The position numbers were made by a program, and so were the translations under genes. The notes beneath the pieces were generated by a model. It was given only the letters and a program-made list of their open reading frames with translations, did not search any database and was not told where the DNA came from. This document shows positions 20,629 through 29,887 of a stretch of 64,000 nt of DNA, piece after piece (position 1 is the first letter of the stretch; each line of letters opens with the position of its first letter). This stretch comes from Pseudo-nitzschia pungens (Eukaryota; Bacillariophyta; Bacillariophyceae; Bacillariales; Bacillariaceae), in assembly GCA_037355855.1 (NCBI GenBank), contig CM074762.1, positions 1,984,001 to 2,048,000 of the forward strand. Reading direction: 5' to 3'.

Positions 20629-21492
20629 CTACTTTTTGGTCATTCGTATCTTTCCTCCAATCATTTTGAGTGCCGGCCGGCCGTGAATCAGAGACGACCT
20701 GGCAAAGCGCGTGTGGCACCTGGGGCACTCCCAGGAATACTCCGGGTCGAGCGAGGTCGGAACCGCAGCGGATTGGTGCTCGGGGCTCGGTTGCGTCTGA
20801 CTTTGTGTCTGTGTCTGTCGTTGATGCTTTCCGTGCCTTCGTTGCTTCTGTATCTGCATCTGCATCTGCATCTGCATCTGCTTCTCTTTGGTGTTGCGCT
20901 TTCGATTATTGGCGGACGCCCAGCGATTGCGGTTGCCGTCGTTGCTGGGAGCATTCTCCGAAGAGATGGCGTTAAAATCCGCACTCGCATTTCCATTCGC
21001 TTCCGCTTCCGCCGCACGCGCCAGAATTCCGGCACAGTCGTCGCTGATCCGTTCGACGTAACACTTAACGAGGTTGCTCTTGGTTCCGTTCTTCTTTTTG
21101 TAGCGGAACAATCGCTCTCGACAGGTGCTGCAATTGACACTGACGGTTTGATAGCTGTCCACAAGGCTTCCCGCCTTTTTGGGTTTCGCCAGGAACAGCA
21201 GCGTCGATGCCGAATGGAACGAGCGCTTGCGCTTGAACTCGTGCTCGTACCCGTACCCGTACATGTTTGAGTATTTGTGCACTCCGTTGCGGTTAGGTCT
21301 TCTCGGTTCGGAGCCCCTGGTCAAGGTGCTGTCCCCTCGAAACGCGAATGTCGTCGGGCTTATTAATGCTGAGGCGAATGCCAAAGAATAGTTGGGGTTC
21401 GGCGGAACCGAGGGATTTCCGATCCACTGCCGAGCCAACAAGAGCATCAGTGCGCTTTTCATCCGGCGTTGACATTCTCTCATGGCAAGCAT
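20629..21492 (-). CDS. zinc-ribbon protein with Gln/Met repeat insert
   Basis: 287 residues. The conserved parts are CSTCRERLFRYKKKNGTKSN with LVKCYVERI (about 121-150) and, at the end, CPRCHTRFARSSLIHGRP followed by KMIGGKIRM. Two CxxC pairs, one in each block, would make one zinc ribbon. A variable insert of about 90 residues separates them, including a QM/QT-rich run encoded by TGCATC and TGTGTC repeats. The N-terminus may carry a targeting sequence (FASALISPTTFAF). The family is uncharacterised; I recognise the two blocks only as a conserved algal/plant type. The upstream promoter is shared divergently with the HtrL-like gene. Confidence 0.72.
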   Translation of the reverse strand: MLAMRECQRRMKSALMLLLARQWIGNPSVPPNPNYSLAFASALISPTTFAFRGDSTLTRGSEPRRPNRNGVHKYSNMYGYGYEHEFKRKRSFHSASTLLFLAKPKKAGSLVDSYQTVSVNCSTCRERLFRYKKKNGTKSNLVKCYVERISDDCAGILARAAEAEANGNASADFNAISSENAPSNDGNRNRWASANNRKRNTKEKQMQMQMQMQIQKQRRHGKHQRQTQTQSQTQPSPEHQSAAVPTSLDPEYSWECPRCHTRFARSSLIHGRPALKMIGGKIRMTKK

Positions 21493-22223
21493 TGGGATGG
21501 GATGAGAGCAGATTGGGTTGCAATCAGATGGTCTTTCCGATGCATGCTGAGGGACTTCCCCTGATGCCTGATGCCTGATGCCGTGGGACAGGAAGAAGCA
21601 AGTGCGGACTGTGCGAATCGTACGAACAATTACGCAACATACGCACGATACTCGTACTTCTGCTTATTACTTCTACTTATTACTTCTACGAGTAAAGGAA
21701 GGCCAGCAGAAGGCAATTCATTTCGCACGATAGGAGTAATAGGAGTAAGATTAATTACACTAGGAGTAAGATTACACGACATGATACGGTACGTACAATT
21801 TTGTAATTCCCGAGTCATTTCGGCGAAGGGTTGAATTCATTTATTTATTTAATCCTCACGGTAAACCTTAATCAAGGATTATCTTTCAAGTGAGACATAA
21901 AAGTATAAGTAAAACTTATCATACATAAATACAGTGACGAGAAGGTAAAAGCGCCACGGTTGTTCCACACATTTTCGGCCAAATTTTCAATCCCGAAACT
22001 TCCCTTCTGATCCGATGGACAGAAAGACTGGTTACTGGTTACACTATTTTTTTAGAGCGATGATTCCCGAAATACGAAGTAGAACTAATTTTTTGAGAAG
22101 TACGTACCGGGCAGTGCTTCGTATGTGCTTTACGCAGAAGGTGGAAGAGGTCATTACCAAAATCATCGAGGTTTATTCCCATCCGCCTCGTCATTGCCAA
22201 AAGATAATTGTGGTCGGGCAGAA
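21493..22223. other. divergent promoter region
   Basis: 731 bases between divergent starts. Contains ACTTCTACTTATTACTTCTAC repeats near 21659-21692, paired AGGAGTAAGATTA repeats at 21742-21772, and an ATTCCCGAAATACGAAGTA echo (22062-22080) of the 16-17 kb desert sequence. No gene. Confidence 0.5.
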
Positions 22224-23528
22224 ATGGTTTCGCAGACAAGCACATACCATCGAGGCAAAAAAATACATGTAAGCGGAGGTACAGCCGCCTTGCTATTTTT
22301 CCTTGGTGTTCTCGTTGGAATTCAGCTGGGAGGAAGTTTGAATAGCAGTGTCTCTCTGGAATCGCTTGTCGCTTCTGCACCGAAAGTGATTCCAAAACCA
22401 GGAGTAGAAAATGAAATTCCTGCCACTCGACAAAAGGACCGTCGTGTTTCGAGCAGGGATCCTGCCTGGCCCCAGCAAGACAATTCTATCCGAGAGGCGA
22501 TCCAGAACGGTCATCGTATCGACTTCGACCAAACTCCTATTGCCAACACGGGCAATTCTACCAGTAAGCAGTATTACAGATGGAATGGGACGAAGTGCGA
22601 GCCTCCTCCAAAGGGAATGGCTACTGTTATCACAGCCTACTACGATATCAAATCTAAGCATCCAACCCATCAATATGAAGAATGGATTCAGAATATCCTA
22701 AAAGTGACCGATCCAATGATCATATTTGTGGACCCAACATCCGATTACAAAAATTGGTGGCCAACAATGAAACAAGGCCGAAGGCACGCTCCGACTCTTT
22801 TGGTCTCTCTCCCATTCCGCAATCTTACGATGAGCAAGGTCTTTTCGGATGAATTTTGGAAAAAGTACGTTTTCCCGCGAGACAAACAACGCCGATTCAA
22901 AAAGGGTGTTGACGTTTACAAAATCTGGAACGAAAAGATGATTCTCGTGCGTGAAACAGCGCTAGAAAATCCTTTCGACACGGAATTCTTTTATTGGATA
23001 GACGCTGGATATTTTCGGGGCAGTGGTCCTGGATGTAGTCCAATAGTGCGAAACAACATCACAGAGAAGGGAGTGAAAAGCAATCAACTTGTTTACCAAC
23101 AAATTCACGGATATCCTTCGTACGAGATAGCTGGTGGTGCATGGGGAGGAAGCGCCTCTGCCATTCTTCTACACTATCAATACTATTGGAAGACATTCTG
23201 GTATCTGACGCTGTATAGTAACACGGAATGTCCCGGTTACGAACAAAGAGTTCTGGTGTGGATGTGTCGGAGTATTCCGGATATATGCGTGATCAATAAA
23301 AGTGAAAATTGGTTCAAGATGGGAAAGCATTGGCTTCGGGATGCCGGCTTCAACTTCTTGCGTGCTACCTCTACGATTCCAAAAGATAACACCACAACCG
23401 TGCCCCCAATGCCAGAAACCTTCAATGCAGAATTTCCCTCCGATTCCTACATTCGCCACATTGATCAAAAAATAATGATTCCAAAGGGAAAGCGTTCCGT
23501 CGAAAATTCAACAAAAAACGAAGAATAG
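22224..23528 (+). CDS. HtrL/YibB-family protein, type II membrane protein
   Basis: 434 residues from the ATG at 22224 (context GAAATGG). The frame extends upstream without an ATG. One membrane span (about 14-32: AALLFFLGVLVGIQLGG) is followed by a Ser/Arg stem. The conserved region runs from about residue 130: TVITAYYDIKSKHPTHQYEEWIQ, IIFVDPTSDY, a FFYWIDAGYFRG block with Asp-Ala-Gly, and AGGAWGGSASAI. This matches the HtrL/YibB family, a putative glycosyltransferase-like group found in bacteria and eukaryotes. The type II topology fits a Golgi enzyme (inference). The donor and acceptor sugars are unknown. Confidence 0.85.
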   Translation: MVSQTSTYHRGKKIHVSGGTAALLFFLGVLVGIQLGGSLNSSVSLESLVASAPKVIPKPGVENEIPATRQKDRRVSSRDPAWPQQDNSIREAIQNGHRIDFDQTPIANTGNSTSKQYYRWNGTKCEPPPKGMATVITAYYDIKSKHPTHQYEEWIQNILKVTDPMIIFVDPTSDYKNWWPTMKQGRRHAPTLLVSLPFRNLTMSKVFSDEFWKKYVFPRDKQRRFKKGVDVYKIWNEKMILVRETALENPFDTEFFYWIDAGYFRGSGPGCSPIVRNNITEKGVKSNQLVYQQIHGYPSYEIAGGAWGGSASAILLHYQYYWKTFWYLTLYSNTECPGYEQRVLVWMCRSIPDICVINKSENWFKMGKHWLRDAGFNFLRATSTIPKDNTTTVPPMPETFNAEFPSDSYIRHIDQKIMIPKGKRSVENSTKNEE

Positions 23529-23979
23529 TCCGTGGGTTGCACGGCGTCAATTTCTTCCGGATTATCCCCCCAACGAACAACAAGCGATTCCCACGAGAAG
23601 ACGGAGACGGCAAGTGAAACAAATACAGTCCGCCGCCAATCTCAAGTCAAAGTTGTTTTCATAAGAGATAAAATCTATGTGAAGAGTTATTGGCGAAGCC
23701 ATGTTGTTGTGTTACGTGAATAGTCCGTGTAATCAGTAATCAGACCACGTTGCAAGCTCCCCGGACCCGTCTCGACTGATTGGGGTGAACGATAGATGGA
23801 TTGTCACCTGAACGATTCTGATACTTTGTATTTCTCTGGGAGGAACAACAGTTATGCTTTGAACTTGCTGTATCTGAATCATTCGTGAATAGTGCTAAAA
23901 ATTACAAAACTAGTTTATGCGGACTAGCAGCTAGGCCTACAGTACTCGTAGTAGTCTTCTTTCCCAATTATTTTGTCGC
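23529..23979. other. convergent spacer
   Basis: 451 bases between two converging 3' ends. No coding signal or notable repeat. Confidence 0.5.
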
Positions 23980-25497
23980 TTATTGGTTTTCTCGGAGAAC
24001 CTGGACGACCGACTTGAAGGCGAACCATTCAGGAATGTCTTCTCCTCCACGAAGCATCTGTCGGAACTTGGTTCCGGACAACTTCTTGAGGCTCAAGTCC
24101 TTTTCTTTGGCTTCGTCGGCAGTAACGTAGCCCTCTTCTTCGGTGTAAACAAGGTTCAAAGAAGGAACGGGTGTGACTCCGAGCTTCTCATTGTTGGCCT
24201 TGGCAATATCTTGGGCATCGTAAGCTCCATAGTAGTCCTCTCCGGTGATGGAGGACTTCGATCCAGCCATGTCACGTCCGATGATGAAGTGAGTGCATCC
24301 GAAGTTCTTTCGGATCATCATGTGCTGGATGGCCTCACGAGGTCCGGCCATGTGCATGGAGTAAGGAAGGTATTCCCAGAAAACACGGTCGTTCTTGGTC
24401 TCCTCCTTGAGGACCTCGTAGGTCTTGTAACGGACAACTCCGGGAATGTCATCGGCCTGGGTAGGTCCGCAGGTAGGGTGGACAAGGACGATACCGTCTT
24501 CGCCGACAAGGGGGTCGTCGAGAGCACGGGTGAACAATTCGTAGTGGGCTCTGTGGACGGGGTTACGGCACTGGAAGGCAACAACATCCTTGTCGTCGGG
24601 GAGTTCGGCACGGACCTCGGCAGGGGTCTTGCAGGGGAAGTCACGGACGGGAAGGTTCAATCCGGTGACCTTTCCTCCCATGTAGTACTTTCCACGCTCG
24701 GTGGCAACCATGAGGGTTCCAGGGTGCTCCAATTCGGAAGTTCCGTAGCATTCCTTGGTTTCCTTGACCTTGTTGGGTTTGTACTTGTCGGTCAATTCAA
24801 CGGTGGCAATGGCCAAATCTCCTTGCTTGAGGAGGATGGTGGTTCCGGGTTCCAAGTCCTCGTCGTCGGTGTCGAAAACGACAGGGAGTCCGAAAATGGT
24901 TCCGTCGGGAAGGGCCATGTTTTCAACAACGGAGTCATAGGTGGCTTCGTCCATGAATCCGGTGATGGGGGTGAATCCTCCGTTCATGATAAGCTCGACA
25001 TCGCACAATTGACGCTCGGTGGCTTGAAGGGTGACAGTGGCCTTGGCGATGGCGGCTTCCTTTTCTTCGTCAGACTTCACCATCAGATCAACCAACTCAC
25101 CTCCTCCGTGCGGAACTTGCTTGGCCATTTCCAAGGCACTGCGGTTCGATGATTTTAAATAAAATCCACAAAACCATTTCGTCGGTGTCGAAATTAGTTG
25201 CGAGAAACGTTAAATATTTTTTTGTTGGGATTGTCAACATATTTACGCAAATGTAAATAGAGAATAAATAGAGGGTTGGTTAGTAATCGACGCAATGGAT
25301 ATCATTTTGTGCCGGGAACCAAAACCTCAATCGGCTTCCACTGGACGAGAAATGACTACTTACGATCCGGTGAGGATAGGGGCCATGGCGGTCGACGCAG
25401 GAACGGAGGCGACAGCGTTTCCTCCGAAGCGAGGGGTCATGGTGGTGAATGCCGAAGCACTAGCGGAAAGAAGGGCGGCAGCGACAAAGAACTTCAT
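23980..25497 (-). CDS. ATP sulfurylase (sulfate adenylyltransferase), plastid-targeted, two exons
   Basis: Join of 25497-25364 and 25138-23980 gives 430 residues. Exon 1 encodes only the targeting sequence: MKFFVAAALLSASASAFTT, a signal peptide with the ASAF diatom plastid motif. The intron 25139-25363 (225 bases) has GTAAGT and CGCAG ends, and the junction gives ILTGS-ALEMAKQV in frame. The enzyme joins ATP and sulfate to give APS and pyrophosphate, the first step of plastid sulfate assimilation. Visible signatures are QCRNPVHRAHYELF (about 234-247) for ATP/sulfate binding and IIGRDMAGSK (about 315) near the C-terminal part. No APS-kinase domain follows; the protein ends after VVQVLRENQ. It diverges from the CDP-DAG synthase gene over a 783-base spacer. 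Confidence 0.96.
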
Positions 25498-26280
25498 CTT
25501 GAATAGAATAGTTTTCGATATTTGTATTTTATTGTCGATGAAATAGAAATTATGTGGCTGTAGTGCCGTATGGATCCTTTGTCATTTGTTGCGGAAAGAT
25601 GGTATGAAAATCCGAATTTTCTTTGGGATGTCCGTCTGTGACGTTTTTTTCAGACCTCGTGTTTCTCGTGTCACTTGCAAATACGTTTTCGTGGCGCGCT
25701 TTGGAGATGAAGATTCGAAAAGGTGATCACATCTATGTTTACCGTGCCTCCCCAGAGGCATGGGAAAGGAGAAGGAAGCTCTTCGAAGGAAGGGCACACG
25801 ACAGCCATCCAAAAAACCGCGAGAAAATCGTAGGGGGGCTAGCTACCGTACGTAGTTGCAATGATACGAGTTTTCGAGTGTCAAGAAGTGGGCAGATTGT
25901 TTTCCCGCAGTCACTTGCGTGTCGAATCCGACTACGTATGTGATTTTAAAATGTGACTCGATCGACTCATTGTGCACACCGATCGTCAAAGCATGTCGTT
26001 GTCATCCTTATTGTTTTTGTTAGTGATTGATTTTTGAAAAAATCCCTTGTCGCCGAAGATCCAATTTCTGATTTTGAATACAAGTAAGTTATGTCTCGGT
26101 ACAAGTATTTTAAAAGTTATCGTAAGATTGTGTCGTAAGTCGTATTGAATTTCGGAATGAAGGCGTCACCAAATTTTCAATCGGTGGATACGAGTTCTTA
26201 GACAAACAATCAATCAATCAACAAGTTAGGGACTTGGTTGGATACCACTCCAAAGCATTCAAAGGCCAAGAATAAGAACA
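25498..26280. other. divergent promoter region
   Basis: 783 bases between the starts of ATP sulfurylase and CDP-DAG synthase. No gene. Contains CAATCAATCAA near 26210. No shared regulatory motif could be argued. Confidence 0.5.
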
Positions 26281-27672
26281 ATGAAAAGTGCACTCCTGCT
26301 GAGGATCATCGTTGCAGCCCTATCTTGTGTGGCTCCGCTGGAAGCAATTCGATCGGCAACGGTAGCGTCGTCTCTGCTCACCGGTAATGATCGAAGAAGA
26401 AATCAGTTGCTACAGATACGGGGAGGAGGGAGCGATAGCAGTGTCAATATACACGGTAATAAAGCCGTTGTCACTGTCGTTCCGGAAGAAACTCTGCCAC
26501 GAGCTATATCAGGTATGTCGGCACAAGCCTTTCGATTCGAAGAGAACAGTGGCGCACGTGGTCACGAAAAAATACATGCACCCTCCCCTGCTGCTAACAC
26601 TGCGCCTCCTCGTGCTACCACCGCTGCCTTTTCGTTGTCGCCTTCCGTGTATCCGCGGGCAACGATGCTGAAACTTCCGAAATACATCTTTCTCAAACGA
26701 CAACACCAAGGCGGAGATGTGGAAGCAGCGACCGCAGATGCCGCTGCAGAAGATTTGGCAATGAAATCTGCCAAATGGAGTGGCCTGCGCAACCGTGTTT
26801 TGTCGACAATCGGAATGATTGCTTCCCTTGGCGGTTTGTCCTATTATTTCAAGGAGGACGGCCTGTCGATTTTTGTGGTTGTCTTGCAAGTGATGATGTA
26901 TGGCGAGATGACCGAAACAATTGGTGGAAACGATTGGGGACCACTAGGAGCTACTCTTCGAAAATACTGGTGGTTTGCAACGGCCGTAATTGTTTGGAAC
27001 GGACCCAGGGTGTATCCGTGGATGCGAATGAAATTTGAAGCCGTCGCCTTTGGAATGACAGTAACTGCCGGTGTTGTGACATCCATTCTGGGGTTCCAGC
27101 GCAAGAAGAGTGGAAACGCAGATTTCCGGGAATACATTCGACAGACTGCGGTATCACTGCTCAGTGCTGCCCTTGTCATTTTCCCGTCCTCCTTTTGGAT
27201 CGGCACCCTCGAGGAGTACGGAATGAAATGGATTTTCGCACCCGCGGCCTTTGTGGCTATCAACGACATTATGGCGTATGTCTTTGGAAAATTCCTCGGA
27301 AAACATGCGCTGTTGCCCTCCATTTCACCCAATAAGACTTGGGAAGGATTTTTGGGAGCAGCATTGTCGACCCTGGGAGCCGCTTGGGTCGGTCTAGCTG
27401 CTTCCGAAACGGCAGGTCCCCTTGTAGGACCCGGACTGAAAGACCTCAGTCGAGCCGACGGAATGGTTCTAGCCACGTTTGCTTCGTTCGTAGCACCCTT
27501 TGCGGGATTTGTGGCATCGGTCATCAAACGAGCCTATGGCAGAAAGGATTTCGGAACCATGTTGCCAGGGCACGGAGGTTTCGTTGACCGCTTGGATTGT
27601 CAGTTGATCATTGCTCCATTTGTCTACTTTTACCTCTCCCTGTACAAATTTGCCAACGTTGCCGGAAAGTAA
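26281..27672 (+). CDS. phosphatidate cytidylyltransferase (CDP-diacylglycerol synthase)
   Basis: 463 residues, single exon. The C-terminal 290 residues are multi-spanning and carry the CdsA signature: SPNKTWEGFLGAALSTLGA (about 349) and the end motif PGHGGFVDRLDCQL (about 428-441), with the metal-binding Asp in VDRLD. The enzyme makes CDP-DAG from phosphatidate and CTP in the membrane. The N-terminus (about 1-22) is a signal-peptide-like stretch ending near LEAIRS, with no Phe directly after it, so ER rather than a plastid destination is the safer reading. Residues 30-150 are low-complexity and Ala/Thr-rich. Confidence 0.95.
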   Translation: MKSALLLRIIVAALSCVAPLEAIRSATVASSLLTGNDRRRNQLLQIRGGGSDSSVNIHGNKAVVTVVPEETLPRAISGMSAQAFRFEENSGARGHEKIHAPSPAANTAPPRATTAAFSLSPSVYPRATMLKLPKYIFLKRQHQGGDVEAATADAAAEDLAMKSAKWSGLRNRVLSTIGMIASLGGLSYYFKEDGLSIFVVVLQVMMYGEMTETIGGNDWGPLGATLRKYWWFATAVIVWNGPRVYPWMRMKFEAVAFGMTVTAGVVTSILGFQRKKSGNADFREYIRQTAVSLLSAALVIFPSSFWIGTLEEYGMKWIFAPAAFVAINDIMAYVFGKFLGKHALLPSISPNKTWEGFLGAALSTLGAAWVGLAASETAGPLVGPGLKDLSRADGMVLATFASFVAPFAGFVASVIKRAYGRKDFGTMLPGHGGFVDRLDCQLIIAPFVYFYLSLYKFANVAGK

Positions 27673-29887
27673 TTCTTGGGTGCCGTGTACATTGACGAAT
27701 TTGGAGCAAGTGAAAAAATGTTTTTGATTCGTGAACAACGACATTCTCCACACCGAGAAACACCTTGTTGAGGCTGGATTTTACGACAAAATTCATTGGT
27801 AAGACAAGGAAATACGATAAAAAAATTGGCGGTGTCGAAAATTAGCATGGGAAGTTGCCCTCTGGTTTTCGAAGCAATCAAGTTCGAAACAAAGATGGAA
27901 GAAAGAGACTGCGATTAATGTGCAATTTGGAGAAATGGCGCACCTTTTTCATTTGCAAGAAGAACAGTGGTCTCTGTCTTTTCAGAAATGAATGGACTAC
28001 GAGTACGCTCAATTTGTATAATTTGTGCAAGTTGAAAGAACCATTCTCTCGCGTCTCTCCCGATATAAATTGTTCTTTTATCGAGAAACCTTACTGCAAA
28101 CTGAAGGAAATTGTATCAATTTTTGTTGTAGTGGTAGACGACTGTACGTGAAGTTTGCTCTTGTTCGTGTACAACGAATGTTGATAACGGGAAATTAAGA
28201 AATATCATACAAAGTAGTAGTCCTACCACTTCGTTGCATTTGTCAGGGACCTGCTATGGACAAGTTGATTGTGTTGGTCGAGACAAGAAAGAATCCCCCG
28301 GACTCCAGAATTCCTACTAGCAATCGAACATACTAATTACGGTAGCTTTCCGATTATTTTCGTCGCGACTTGACGGCTGTTCGATCGTGACGTTCTTGGA
28401 CGATTGTTCTTGGGGGTGCACCGCTGAAGGTGTCAGCCAAAAAAAATGGTAAAGGAAAGTGGATGCTGGGTTTACTAATAGTATCCCGATTCAGACGTAT
28501 TGGTAAACTTTAAACCAAGCACCAAAGGTGTTTGATCAGCGGAGTGAAACTAGCAAGTACTACTAGCAATGCAACAACATGTTATTTGCATTTTATGCCA
28601 TGAGGAGGCAGGAATAAAACTCTGCCTGCTTACTAGTAGGTTGATGGTGCCATGACCAGCAATTGGACTAGTAGTAGTACTATCACCTCAACCTTGAAGG
28701 GACCACCCACACTACTAGAACTTTACTACTTTGCGCTATCATAATGATACATCTAATGAATACTAGTAGTACTAGTAGTAGTACTACTAGGAATACAGCA
28801 ACTCCTGAGTGTGGTCAGGTTGTTGCTGGTGGTGTGTCGTTTTGGGCATTACTACTAGTACTAGAAAAATGATACCTACCAGAAGGTTCATTCATGACGA
28901 ACACAAGAATCTTGTACACAAGAAATGCAACATGAATGGTCCTAAATTTTTGTTCGAAAAGTGGCGTCCTTTGTTTGGCAACTGTTTGTTAGGTCCTGAT
29001 TGTGTTGATTGATTGATTGATTGCAAGTACGAACTCGTAGTAGTACGTAGTAAACCGTACTAGTACTAATGTTCAACAACTGAATGAATCAACAGTCATC
29101 AAAATGCTGAGCAACAAGTGAAAAATAATGATGGTACGAGTAAACGGCCTCGCGACCTGCTGGCGACTCCGAACAACATGCTGTTCCAGTTCTTTACCCG
29201 TACAGTATACTAGGCACCATACGTATGTACATTATTTTGATAAGAGTTGCTACCTAGGATTGGTCGTGAAAGTGCCAAAACCTCCAGCGTTAAACCGATC
29301 GTGGACCATGGCGGAAGGGAGTGACAAAACACTGGCAATATTCTGACACCGACTGATGATACCGCTCTTGCTGGCTCTCGTCCACCACCAAAATACGAAC
29401 CCTTACCGGAGTAAGTTACCGCGAACAACATTGCAAGCGGTAGCATGGACGTTCACAACCGAGAGCTCTACTACAACAGCCATTTCAAGTAGGATCTACT
29501 AGTAATCTTACTAGCACTAGCAACACACCAGAGATCACGACTCGAATCTCAGAAATCGGGTGAAGAAGAGTCTCAATCAACAAGCAAGCAAGCAAGCAAT
29601 TGGAAACTCACGAACCATTGATTCGGTCGATGACTGCGGTGGTGTCAAACGAAACGAAGGAACCGAAAGGGAAGGAAATGAAATAATAGACGGAATCAAT
29701 CAAATTCAATCAAATCAAATCAAAGCAAGTCAAGTCAAATCAAATCAAATCAAGTCAAGTCAATCAAATCAAGTCAAAACAAAACAAAACAAAACAAAGC
29801 AAAACCCAACCGAACAAGATTCAACAACACAACAAAATAGAACCAAACCCGCAGCATTGCAACTCAAAACTTCTGCATCTCTAGACC
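27673..29887. other. 2.2 kb intergenic region with ACTAGTAGT and pentamer repeats
   Basis: No gene supported. ACTAGTAGT/ACTACTAGT triplet arrays lie at about 28660-28682 and 28760-28865. GATT repeats lie at about 29003-29022, AAGC repeats at about 29580-29600, and TCAAA/TCAAG plus AAAAC pentamers at about 29696-29805, just before the lipase ATG. Confidence 0.55.

Noticed and set aside
22125..22223. Upstream extension of the HtrL-like frame
   Set aside because: The extension begins at GTG, has no hydrophobic or domain content, and the ATG at 22224 precedes the membrane anchor properly.
23983..25152. 389-codon plus-strand frame over ATP sulfurylase
   Set aside because: Val/Gly-rich shadow; the minus strand encodes unmistakable ATP sulfurylase.
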